Source of the DNA: Amoebophrya sp. A120
Lineage: Eukaryota > Sar > Dinophyceae > Syndiniales > Amoebophryaceae
Length of the DNA: 64,000 bases
NCBI GenBank assembly: GCA_905178155.1
Contig: CAJINV010000002.1
Location: 11,782,591-11,846,590, forward strand
Reading direction: 5' to 3'
Shown here: positions 1 to 11,400 of the stretch, piece after piece
Position numbering within the stretch: position 1 is the first letter of the stretch
How the letters are laid out: the number at the start of each line of letters is the position of its first letter
The notes under the pieces: generated by a model
The model's input: only the letters and a program-made list of their open reading frames with translations
What the model was told of the DNA's origin: nothing
Databases searched by the model: none
Translations under genes and position numbers: made by a program

Positions 1-2
1 GT

Positions 3-3000
3 GGCACCAAGTCACGGTTGCTGGTGCGCGGGAGAAGTCGCACAGAAAGGAACAAACGGGATCCGCACTGTGAGCAGCTACACCGGCCTGGTTCCAGCAC
101 AGGTCTGCAGAAAACGCCTCCGCCAGCTGCTGCTGCGAGTACAAGCACGCCTCTTCGACGCAAGAAGAGTCACCCCCAAGAAGAGATCAACACTCATCAG
201 AACGTCAAGGGTGGGCCGTCACCACGGGGGCAGGCCCACGCATCGAATCCGAAAAATGCCGCTCCAAATCCAATACATGCGGGGAAAGCGATAGCGAAAG
301 GCGACGAGAATTTATCCACCCGGGCGGCAAAGCCTATCTTTGGAAAGGGGTTCGTGCAAGTTCCGTGTGGTCACGGTGGCGGGAAGCAAATGTCCCCATC
401 ACCTTCTGGTGCGACGACATACGAGGAGAATAGGATCGAACCCGGTGCACCAGTAAGAGGAGCAGGATCTTGTTCGAGGCAGATGAATGCAAAGGCAACG
501 GATCCACCAGCTGCCGGGGATGAAAGTGGTGTTCCTCAGAAGAGACGGTTGGACAGACGGGTTGTTCCGCTTCACTACTCACGCGGTTCCAACTCGTCCT
601 TGGGCACGACCAGCAGCACGTCGTCGTCCAGGGCGTCGTCGCGGTCCACTTCCAAGAGTTCGGCCAAGAGTTCGGTTCGCGGAAACCGTGGTTCCTCGAG
701 ACGACACGGACGCGCGCAGCGGTCAAAGAGAACATCCAGCGCGAGGACGTCGTTGGAGCAGCAGCTTCGAGGAAATGCACAAGGAAATAGAAACACTTCT
801 AGATCTCGACCACACGACCGGGTCGTGATGAAGACCGCACGAGCGGCGGGGGCTGCTTTCAAACCACGGCAAATGATCAGGTCGCGAAGCAGCAGTGTGG
901 CGAGTCTTTTGTCCAATGCATCGATGTCTGACCTGGAACGGGCTCACAAGAGGTTGCAGACGGTTCCAAAGTTGCGCGGGGGCGGGAAACCCACCGCGCT
1001 CTTGAACGATCTGGACCTCCACTACACTGACCCCAATACGGGCGACAAGTTTGTGCTGCCCTACGACCACCAGCCACTAAGCGATTACGTGAACTTGACG
1101 ATCAAGCAAGAGTGCAACCTCGCGATCACGTGGCGTACCTGGCCCATTCTGGACGAAGAAAAGATTTCTAGGTTTGAAACAAAAAGTGGGAACCCCCGGG
1201 ACACAACTGCACCAGAAATCAGTATACCGAAGCACGTTGTCGCACTGTCTTCGTTCTTGACACGAGTTTTCTGCGCTGTCTACCGCTGCGGACGCTTCGT
1301 TTTCATAAAGATGAAGAAGGTAGTCAAGTGTGTGGCGCGATATGTTTTTGCGTTGAAGAAGAGGAAGCAAGGAAGTAGAGCAGGACGGGACCACGGAGCG
1401 GGAGATCTTCAAGCTGCGGGCAACAAGAGAACGGCTGTGTCGGGAAGTTCTGACTCCGAAAAAGAAAGTTTACTACAAATCAGCGGTAAAAAGGTGGACG
1501 ACGTCGACGCGACGACAGGGAAACAAGGCACGCGCGATGCTGCTCCCTTCTTCTACGTGCACGGGCAAGATACAAATAACCTCAAGTTTTTGAACATGGC
1601 GATGCTCGGGTATGGGCTTTGCGCCGCTCTCACGGCCGGCGGTTTTTTTGGATCTCTCTTGCGAACGACCGCGGTCGTGAGCGATGGACTGTCTGGAGCT
1701 CCTCCGGCGAACAATTTAATCTTTCACAGTGGAGCCCGACGAGAATATGCTCGGGATTACGCGCCGCCGCAACCGGTTTTCTTGCACGCGGGATGGGCAC
1801 AAAATGTGCCTGGCCAACAAACCGCCCATACCGGTGCGAACTACGTTGCTCCGCATGGTCCCCCCGCTGCACAGCATCATCAAGTGCACCCCGATCGTGT
1901 GATTGGTGATCCCCGTGAGCTAGAGCCGCTGCGAGACCGCGTTTCGCTCCACAATAACGCCCTTGATTCTGGCAACGGCAACCTTCAGCAGCAGCAGCAG
2001 CAGCGGAATATTTTTATGCCTCCACGAGACCAACCGCACGGCCAATTGCCTCCCAACGATCATCAACCTCTCTTCCACCATTGGCACCACTCTCCGCTTG
2101 CGGTGATGCAGAAGATTCTCACCTGCAGCTTTCTGTTTCTATGTCTGGTCTTTTTTGCCACGCTAGTCTATAAGGCGTACAAGCTGCTGCGCGCTCTGAA
2201 GCGGTTCGACAAGGTGAATCAGCGAACGGAGGGGAAAGTTGATAGCTCGAAAAATAGCCGGAAAGGACGACACGAGACTGTCCGCGTGGCCACCAGAATT
2301 GTCGACGGCAGCACTGCTCTGGCGCTTGGAGCCGATCTATTCCGTGAGGGGTGCGAGAAAAATGTCAGTAGCACAGCAGCATCGACTCTTCACGACCCCC
2401 CACCAGACGAAATAATCTGGACGACGGCCCAGTTCCGCGAGTTACACCAGCGAGAATTGCTGGTACCGCTGAAGGACTACCTCAGGCAGGAGAACGACCG
2501 GATTCTCGAGTCGTACGACATGTTCAAGGGCTTGAATTTGCAGAAATCTGCAACTTCCCCGCACGGGCGTCAAGTCGCTGGTAAGATTGCTGAAACTGCT
2601 GCAATTTCGGACGGTGAAAACGCTTCCGCGGGGTCCCGGAAAAAGTATCTGCGGCGACAACGCGACAACTCGGTCTCCACAACGTCGTCCTCCTTGGGCG
2701 CCAAGCTACGGTTACAGGCAAAGGTACAGCTTTTGTTAGACGGCGTTCCGTGTTGTTTTTCACTGATTTTTTGTCCGCACGGTAATGAAGTTGCGCGCTT
2801 CCGTTTCAAATAAGTAGATGTATTTTGGCATTGGCTCCTCGGTTGGATGCAAAATAACGAAATTTGGCGAATAAGGTGAGTGCTTGATCTTTTGTTTATA
2901 AGAGAAATACTTTATTTACTTAACCTCCCGAACGCAGATGGCGAAAGCCGAAGCACAAGGGCGAACGGAGCAGCACGCTAACAGAGAGGATGCCAAATCG

Positions 3001-3582
3001 TTCGATCGCGATGCAGTTCCCAGTACTACTGTTTCTACGAAACTGGATCAAAGTTGCTCTTCTATCAGCACAGGCAACAAGGAGCAGTTGGTTTGCAGTT
3101 TTGTGGATTTGCGAAACGTCGTGGACAAAAAAAGCAAAAAATCCGGAAAGGAGCAGCACGAAGCTCACAGACGGGGCGGAAACGCAAAGGACGCGTTGAT
3201 GTCTACTGGAGTCGCCGGACCGGCGAGGAGAAATACCATCGAGCGCAGTAGCAGAAATATCGAAGGAGTTGACACAAGCAAGAAAAGCGGTAGTTTATTT
3301 CAGGCCGACACTTCTTCGGTAAGGACAAGAAGGGACCATGAAACTACTCGCAAAACTACGCCACCAAAGTTGCTCAAGTCGCGGTCTCCCCTCGCCGGTG
3401 CGGACGGAGCAAAAAGCAAATCAAAGATCTCGACCGCCCCGAAGCCTCCACATCTCCTCAAAAGCTTTGCCCGCGGTGCGAAGCGGCTCCTGGAGCGTAG
3501 TTTATCGCGCAATACAAGCACGTCCTCAGCGAAGTCTCGCACCAACGCAGCTCGCCGAGAAGTGAAAAGATGGCTTGGGTGA
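3..3582 (+). CDS. Two-pass membrane protein of unknown function, 5' partial
   Basis: The reading frame is open from the window edge, so the true start lies upstream. The first part (3-2723) is Ser/Arg/Lys-rich and disordered. Two strongly hydrophobic stretches follow, near 1590-1680 and 2103-2185, separated by about 140 residues that include a short poly-Gln run at 1989-2006. A further hydrophobic patch lies near 1230-1310. I infer a 214-bp GT-AG intron at 2724-2937 (AAG|GTACAG to CGCAG|ATG, phase 0). It joins a basic, Lys/Ser-rich C-terminal exon (2938-3582), giving about 1,121 residues in the window. Alternatively, the strong GTGAGT at 2876 marks a 5'-UTR intron (2876-2937) and 2938-3582 is a separate 214-residue gene starting at its own ATG; the first frame would then stop at 2813. 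No known domain was recognised, and membrane topology is the only functional statement I can support. Confidence 0.55.
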
Positions 3583-4637
3583 AAGGACTATCGCAGCCGA
3601 GCGCGCCTATAATTCTCTTGAACACATAAGGAAAACGAAAGGAACCGTCAGTACACATCTAACGAAGTACCTCTGTTTCTTAGTTCCTTGTCAGCAGGAG
3701 CATGAATTGAAGCAAAAATAGAAGATCTTCACGCATGGAAATTGCAAAGATTTTATTGTTTTGAATGAGAAAGTGGAACTGCAATCTCGGACACATTGAT
3801 TGCAGAAGCGAGCGGATGCATCGCGTGTGAAACTGCTCTGCAACGTTTCTTTGCTTAGATCCTCTTTGACGTTTTGCGCAGTTTTTGTGCCTATTCGGTT
3901 CGTCGACGCGCTGGAACACAATTGGTTCATGCCAGCGTGAGCCGCACGTAATCGCGACCAGCTCCCTGGTTCTGCCTGGGTACCATTTTCTTACTTCCAA
4001 GGAAGCCATCCACAGCCAGTACCTGTCTCCACTGCGTTCCATGATGAATCAGAAGCAATCTCTGCCTCGAGTCACTACAGCTCTCTTTTGATGGATCTTC
4101 AGTTCGCAGTACCAGGATGCGCGTTGGCCGCGAAGCGCAGATCGGACAATGAATACGCGTAATGGAAAGATCATATAGTTACTTAGACAGAGCAGCGACT
4201 AGAAAGACACAGATACAACTGCTGGATCGATTCACAGCAGATGTGATGAATGTAGCAGTGATGGTTTGATGGTGAACACGTGATTTACTGCACAACTGAA
4301 GTCCTTTCCGATCATAGTTTACTCGGCCTTTTCGCACAGGAGAACCTTCTACGCGATAGTACGACCTTGTGCCTCCAAGTACGCGGCTTAACAAAGCAGG
4401 GTCTAACTACAAAATGGAGACGTGGCAGTATGAAAATAAGCAGAACTATCCCCCCCGCAGGAGCTATTCGGTACATATGCATGTAGACCACAGCGCTTAT
4501 TGCCCACGTGTGTCATACACAGCACCAGTTCAGTACCACCTCACGTACGCAAAAAACACAATTGTCGTGTCCAAGAATCGCAAATCACGATGCGATGCCT
4601 TTTCATGTGGAGGGGGATAGCAGTTTCAATTTCATAG
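3583..4637. other. Intergenic or intronic stretch without a supported gene
   Basis: Only short frames of fewer than 125 codons occur here, with no recognisable domain. Undetected small 5' exons of the next gene could lie here, because that gene's visible exon starts at a splice acceptor. Confidence 0.4.
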
Positions 4638-5031
4638 GGAGATTGAGCTGATAATTTACCTGGTGACATTCTGCGTATTCTTTTTCGGAACGCTTCTGGT
4701 GCATGTCTGCGTGAATGCCTGCCGTCCCAAGCCGCAGGCGACTACAGACGAAACCGCGCCGCTCAACTACGGCCAGCAGGGGTATGGACCCCCGGGATAT
4801 ACGAACAATTACGGCGCAAATCCAGCTGTCGGCAATGACATTTTCTACGGGCAACAACCTGGTATGGGAACTGGCACAGGTGCATTGCCCTACGGAAGTG
4901 TAGCAGCTCCTGGTGGGCCACCGCCGCCTGGGCAGCAAATGTTTGGGCAGCCGGGCCAGGCGGGGAATTCCGTCGCCAACAAGCCGCCCATGGGGAACAA
5001 TTTTCCGCAATCGTACACCGCACAGTTTTGA
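4638..5031 (+). CDS. 3' exon of a small single-pass membrane protein with Tyr/Gly/Pro/Gln-rich tail
   Basis: The frame has no ATG near its beginning. It opens at 4621 just after a stop and is preceded by a pyrimidine-rich acceptor ending TTTCATAG at 4637, so this is probably the last exon of a spliced gene. The encoded segment begins with a hydrophobic span of about 20 residues (4651-4715) followed by Cys and basic residues. The rest is a flexible tail rich in Tyr, Gly, Pro and Gln with repeated GQQ and PPG motifs. Such tails are common in cytoplasmic domains of small membrane adaptors, but no family was recognised. The stop codon is at 5029-5031. The upstream exon was not found; a short frame at 4369-4620 is one candidate but has no support. 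Confidence 0.4.
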
Positions 5032-5521
5032 AAATGTGATAGGATAAAGAATTCTTGTGGTGCTGTTACAGATGTGAGATCGATCGTAATTTTTGAGAGA
5101 GCTGAAGCGTGCCCGTACATGAAGGTAGCGCAAAAGAACAGAGGTGGGGACCTGTTCTCCTTCGTGTCCGTACTTACTGCCGAGCTGCCGAGAGTAGATG
5201 AGCGTCGCAAGGCTTATTGATTCTCGCGTATCACCTGCGATTCGTCGTTTCTTTGTCTCGCTCTCAAGAACATCCAGTGGTAACAAGGGTACTTATACAT
5301 GGTGAGAAAGTCATCTCTGAAAAAGAGCTGTATCCGTGCCCTTCCGTGAGGCACTGTACAGCGTCGATCGATGGTGAGAGTTGAAAAGCAGCCCTGTTGC
5401 CGAAACACTTTTAGCGGAGTTTGCAATGTAGTTGTCTGGTCTGTTTTGTATAAGCCACTCTGGATGGTAGAATTTTAATTGTCAGAGCTTGGTCTTCCTC
5501 TGGGACTGTTGCTGTATACGC
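5032..5521. other. Intergenic spacer
   Basis: I see no gene or repeat here. It separates the small membrane protein exon from the ATG of the discoidin-like gene. Confidence 0.4.
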
Positions 5522-7952
5522 ATGATGAATTACCCTTCCTGTCGGGTTTTCGGAAGCGCGACTAGGCGCGTTCTGCATTTCCGCAGCAAGAGCGTATGCT
5601 TGTTTGTGGCGGTGCAGGGGTTTTTGTTGTTGCGACACGCGCACGGGTACCAGAGCGAGCTCGACCAGCGCCAGCACGATCAGGCTTATCTCGGATCGGC
5701 GGGCGAAGTTGTGTCCCACCTTGACGCACCTGGCGAGCATTCTGACCGCCAGTCGATAATGTTTTCGGAAATAAACAACGTCGCACATACAGAACGAGAC
5801 CGGGAAAAGCAGGCGAGGCGGCGGAGCGCCTGGCTCTGGAAGAACGAGGTTGTCCGCGCCGTGCGCCGGCGCCAAAAAACCGAGCTGGGCCACGGGGGCG
5901 CACGGGAGCAGCACAGCTCAGTCGCAGCGTCAGCCTCCGGTCGTGTTACGGGGGCAGAAGACACAGTTGGTAGTTCTTTAGGTGGAAGCGCATCAATTGG
6001 GCAACAGAAAAGTAGAACCGCAGCTCTCCTTCAGCGAGAGGAAATAGGCTATGCGGACCAGGGCGACGGGGACCCCGGTGCAGGAGAAGTCTTGAACGCC
6101 GGCGGGGTGAAAAATATCACGCCGCAAAGCCCAGAGCGAGTGACAGCGTCCAGTGAGGCCGGAGAGGAGCACGAAGCTTCCAAAGCGATTGATCGGGACG
6201 TACTCACGGAGGCACGGACGGGTAAGATTTGCGTTTAATTTTGTCTCTGCTCCACAGTGTCTGTGTACTCAATTAGCAGAAAGTTTTCTTGCGATCCACT
6301 GTTGCAGACCACTCACGAACGACGAGTATCATTCGATCTTTGTGGGATTGCGACGAGCGCCATTAGTGCGAGCGTGTGCTCGTTGCTTCAATCACGCGAA
6401 AACTTCGAATTCGGAGTAGTGCTTCTTAATGTTAGAACGGCCCTGTACAACTCAGTACTCAATCTCAGGCGATAGCGCGACTGCTTCGAACGGCGATCAC
6501 CTTGGGCAGGTTTGCCCCTGGATGCAGATTGAGTTCCCCCGTCCGATGGCGGTTACCGAAGTGAAACTCACCGTGAACATGAACCGTGGGGGGCTCCGGC
6601 ACTTGTGGTTCCTGATGCCGTTTGGCGTTGGCAACTACGCCAATCAGATTCAGTGGAAGGACACGGAGTGGAACAAATACGAGCTTCCGGAGAGCGACAT
6701 CTCTCTGGACGCTGGGCTCCGGATCCGGGTGAGTCACAACAAGCGCGTCCGGAGTACCACATGCGACTACGATACGCTGGAGACGGACTACTGTGCGGGG
6801 CACTCTGCGGGAGCGATTTGCCCCACGGTGGACCCGAGCAAAGACGAGGTCTGCGAGATTTTCCGCTATGAAAAAGACCCCGTGCTCGGGAACGGCGCCG
6901 GCTTAGACCGCTTCACGCTGACCGGCGATCTGGACGATCGAGGGGACATGCGCGGCACGGTGGTGATCGACTGCGAGCTGCGCGAGGGCCAGTTCGTGAT
7001 CCTCGAGGCGCTTGGGGTCAAAGCGTCCGACGACAACATGATACGGACGCTGGGGGTAGCCGAGTTTGAAGTATTTGGCACGCATACCACCACCACGACC
7101 GTCGGGACGCCGGCGCCGCCGGAAGAGTCGGCGCTCGTCAGCTCGACCGCTATCGTCTCGATTGCGATCCTAGTGCCCATCGTGCTCGTGCTCCTTGGGG
7201 CGTACGCGCTTCACTTCCTGCATCCCGAGAAGAAGGCGAACGGAGAGCCGAAAAGTTTTGTTGATCGCCTGTTTGGGCCCTGCATGGGGGAAGATGTGGA
7301 GCAGGGCGAGAAGCACGAGACGCTCCTGGCAGGCGGGCACGCGAACATGCCGAGCATCATGAAAAATAATGCCGGCGGCGGGCCCGCCGTGTTCGGCGCT
7401 GCAAAATTCGGCCAGGGTGGCGTTTTCGGGCAGAACAAGACTCCCGCGGTTGGCGCGGCCGCTGTTGGGCATCAGCCTCCGAACGCCGCCATTGCAGCGG
7501 CCGCTGGCATCGGCGCACGCGGCGGCGCAGGCGGCGGAGCAGGTAAAAGTGACGATATTGACTTCGGAAAGTTCCACATGAATATGGCCGGTGACGTGAA
7601 GGCCCCCCCGGAAGCGCAGAAGGACAAAGGACTCTTCGAACGAATCAAGGACTTCTTCCTGTCGTGCTGTAGTTCCGGAAAAAATGGGGAGTGGGGCGAC
7701 GACGACTACTATGGCGACGAGGACTGGGACGGGGAAGAGTGGGACGACGAGTGGGAAGAGGACGACGGCCAGGGCGGCAAGAAGAAAGGCAAGAAGAAGC
7801 GCAAAAAGGGCAAAGATAAAAAGGACGAGAAGTCGACAAAAAAAGGTTCTAAAGCAGGTGCGGCGCCGCCGGAGGAGGACGTGCACGCGCCACAGGAATA
7901 CGGCGGCTCAGGGAAGAAGGCGGATTTTGCGAGTTTCAAAATCAAAATGTAG
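5522..7952 (+). CDS. Type I membrane protein with a discoidin/F5-8C-like domain
   Basis: Two exons, 5522-6221 and 6469-7952, encode about 727 residues. The 247-bp intron (GG|GTAAGA to CTCAG|GC, phase 1) joins the frames so that one domain continues across it. The start is the first ATG of the frame (5522); a basic stretch and hydrophobic core at 5595-5640 look like a signal peptide. After an Arg/Glu-rich linker comes a beta-rich domain (about 6180-7080). It resembles the galactose-binding/discoidin fold of F5/8C and fucolectin-type proteins: an SKAIDRD-like beginning, a WMQIEF core and a C-terminal VAEFEVFG strand. This is pattern recognition, not a profile hit. A Thr-rich stalk, one membrane span (about 7140-7220), a Gly/Ala-rich tail and a very acidic then Lys-rich terminus follow. 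A role as a surface lectin or adhesion receptor is plausible but inferred. The acidic/basic tail alone could mimic nuclear or nucleolar proteins, but the span and leader argue for a membrane. Confidence 0.65.
6222..6468 (+). other. Canonical GT-AG spliceosomal intron
   Basis: GTAAGA donor and CTCAG acceptor, phase 1. Removal joins two frames into one continuous discoidin-like domain. It serves as the canonical contrast to the introners in this window. Confidence 0.7.
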
Positions 7953-8401
7953 AAGACAAGATGAGACGACAATAGAAAACCTGCGCGGTTTCGGGCATTT
8001 TTGTGTTTCCGTTTCGCACACAATGAATCAATGAATAAGTCGAGAAAAAATCGAGGACGCGAGGGTACAAGAAGACGAGCTCCGCAGTGAAGCTGCGCAA
8101 GCCGCACTGCTTTTCGTCGCGACATGCGCGGGAGGACTCGATGTGTTCGGCCTCCAGATGATGCTGCGCCGATATTGGCATACAAAGCGAAGCTAATTTT
8201 TCGTTTACGTGCGATATCTCGTACGTGGCTGTAGTTGGGATCAGTGGCCAGAACAACAGAAGGGTGCGCATCGAGGCTAGCGAGGGACGTCTATGTCGTA
8301 GAAGCAGTTCGAGCTCTTTCCTGTCTACCACTGCAACACATTGAGTGAATTACAATCATGCGACATCTTTTTGGTTGTACACAGCCAATTCCTTCAGCAA
8401 A
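7953..8401. other. Intergenic spacer
   Basis: No gene was recognised. A pyrimidine-rich TTCCTTCAG lies just before the ATG at 8402 and could be an acceptor for a 5'-UTR intron. Confidence 0.35.
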
Positions 8402-11400
8402 ATGAAGTGCTGCTTGCAACCCGCCGACGAGCGGACCGCGGAGGCGCGGAAACTGTGGCAGGCGGTGGAAGCGCGAGACTTGGTAAAAGTGCAACGGATC
8501 GTGCAGCCAATCTACGAGACGGCATTTGGGAAGTCGTATCAGGTGGACCAGACGGGTGACTTTCAAGATGTGGCGATCCCAGGTTATAACCGCACGGGCA
8601 CTACATCCGGGCTGGGCCAGCCGCAGCCGCGCACCAGCGGGGGCTCCTCCGGGTCTTCACAACCGCGGCAGCTTAGCGGATACGCGGTGATGGTGCCAAT
8701 TCCACAGTATATCAACTATAGTGCCCTGCTTCCGCAGCAGCGAAACGCGCTGGCCGTGCTGGAGACCTGCAACAGCAACGGAGAGACGGTTCTGTGGTAC
8801 GCCGCTGTGAACTTGCACCTCGCCCTAGTGCAACTCTTGTGCTCCGCCGGCGCGAACCTGAACCCGGTAGACCGCAGCAACGCTGGCACCACGTTGATGC
8901 ACGCCGTGGTGCGCGCGACTTGCTTCGCGAGCAGCATCAGCGACGTCGACCGTGGTTCCCAGGTGATTGAGTACCTCGCAAAGAAGGGAACGGACTTCAA
9001 CGCGCTCGCGTCGCGGGCGCCGCGCGACACGCCGCTGCTCTTTGCTCTGAAGTGCAAGAGCGAATCCGTGGCTCTGCGGCTGTTGCAGGTCGGGGCGAAC
9101 GCCTTCCTGCATGACGCGTTCCTGAATTCCGCGAGCCACGTGGCGGCCGCGAATTGCCTGGACACGGTTTTGACGAGGTTGTTGCAGCTTGCCGAGGACG
9201 ACGAGGGCTCCCCAAACAAGCGCCGGGTGTCGGAGGTGTCCGGGCGCGGCAGCGAAAACAAGGCGGCGAGCAACGTGGGGCGCCTGTTGAAGAAGCAAAA
9301 CGCCGACGGCCAGACGCCGGTGATGTGCGCGAGGGCGGCGGGCATCGCGCCGCAACTGCAGCTGTCCCCCTCCGGCGAGTGGCTGGCTCTGTCTCCCGTC
9401 GCGTCGATTTTGCAGAACAACCAGGGCGGAATCATCTACTGCAGCTGTTGCGGCGCGTTGATCCAGGCGGACCCGCAGCTCGGCGAGCGCGTCTGGGTGA
9501 GCGGCGACCGCGGTTGGGTGAAGTGCCAGCTGTGTGCCTTCTCCCCCTTTTTCCCGAACAACCACGTGCTCGCGTGCACGCTCGCGCTGCAGGCGGGCGA
9601 CATCTACAGTCTGACGGACGCGGTGGAGGGGTGCTGGCTGGCGGGCTTGACCCCACCCAACGTCGGGCCGTCCGACATGCACCCAAAGGTGTCTGAAGCG
9701 ATTTCGACACTCGTGACCACCCTGCAGCAGCACTTACGCAGCGCGATCGAGCAGCAAGACGTGAAAGAGCTGGAGCGCGGCATCGAGATGCTTTCGTACA
9801 GCAAAATTTCCGGCCTCCGCGAGGACGGAGAGGCACGAGACCTGTTGGTGAAAATCAAACTGCAGAAAGCCATCCAGAACGAGAACGAGTCGGAACTGAA
9901 GCAGGCAGTGATGACCGCCGATCAGTACGAGCGGACGCAGCTCCCCGAATACGAGCAGGCGCAGAAGCTGTTGACGCTGATCGAGCTCCGGGAGAAGGTG
10001 TTTGAGGCGCGAAAGCAGCTGCAGTGGTCTTTGCAGCACTCCGACATGCGGCTGCTGGCCGTGTCGCTGAAGATCATGCAGGACGCCATTCTCGCCGCGC
10101 GCGAGGGCCAGTCCTCTCCCTTGAAAGCCAACATCCCGTCTGTGACGGACGAGGACGAGAAGCTGCTGCAAAAGGGGTGGCGGGTCTTCAGCCGCTACCT
10201 GGCCGACGCCTGCGATTTTTTCGAGGAGAACAAGGTGTACAAAGCCCTCGAGTGCGCGAAGTCGTACGGCTTCGACGAGGCGGTGCTGCAGCAAAACGTC
10301 GACGAGCAGACGGGGCGGAAGGACTCGCTGCGAAAGATGGAGCAAGCTCTGGAGAAGTTCGTGACGAGGAATCTGCAGAAAGCCATCGAGAAGTTCGACC
10401 GGGACTTGCTGCAGAAGGCGATCTCGGATGCGGAGAAGTACCATCTGACGAAGTTCGTGGAGTACGACAACGCGAAGACGGAGCTGCTGCTGTTCCCGCA
10501 GAAGTACGCCATCCGGCTGTTGCACAGCGCCACGGACACGCTGCAGTCCGGCGGCAAGGTCAACAAGCAAAAGTTGGAGGAGGCGCTGCGCAATCTGTAC
10601 TTCAACGACGAGGTGAAGAACAGCGGGCTGGAGCACACCCCGGAGGCGAAGAGGGCGGTGGGTCTGTACCGCACCGCGTTCGAGATCCCCAACCACTTCG
10701 ACATGAACTACGTGCTATCAAATGCAAAAATGTCTGGGTCTGGAAGATTGGAACTTGTGATGCAAACTTTGGACTCTAGAAAAATCTGTATTGCATGACC
10801 AGCAAGAGGAGTCTAGTTTGTGCGACGCGGGGAGGGCGTTTGGCATGCGGAGTAGGCATCAGGAAGCCCTCGCAAAATCTGTGATGCGCGGTCGCGCATT
10901 ACAGACATCCTGGGTCATGCAAAACATCTCAGAATCTTCCAGACCCAGACATTTTTGCAGTTGATACGTGCTGAAAAAGCTGCAGTTCGACAGCAACGGC
11001 CAGGAGTTTGTCGCGGCCTTCCGGAAACCGCGGAACGAGCTGGTGTCCATCGTGCAGGACCTGTTCGACCTGACGGCCATTCGGAAGCGCACCCGGGACC
11101 GCCGCGGCGTGGTGCCCCGCGGGTTAGAGGTGGTCTCGGTCGCGCACGTGCAAAACCACAAGATCTGGGTGAACTACCTGCGCGCCAAGAACAAGATCGC
11201 GCGCAGATTCGAGAGCCCGCCGGACGGTGCCGGCGCTGGCGCAGGTGCAGCAGGGACAACCGCGGGGGCGAAGAAGAAGCTGTACAATGACACGGGGAAG
11301 CCGGACATGGTGAAGACGCTCGGGCGGCTCCGCAGCTCCGGCCGGACGTTCCACGACCACTGGCAGCGCATGACGAACGAGGACACGATCGACAGCACCA

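Noticed and set aside
8825-10696. Long minus-strand frames opposite the PARP gene
   Set aside because: They mirror GC-rich codons of the sense gene; the sense strand has clear ankyrin, zinc-ribbon and PARP motifs.
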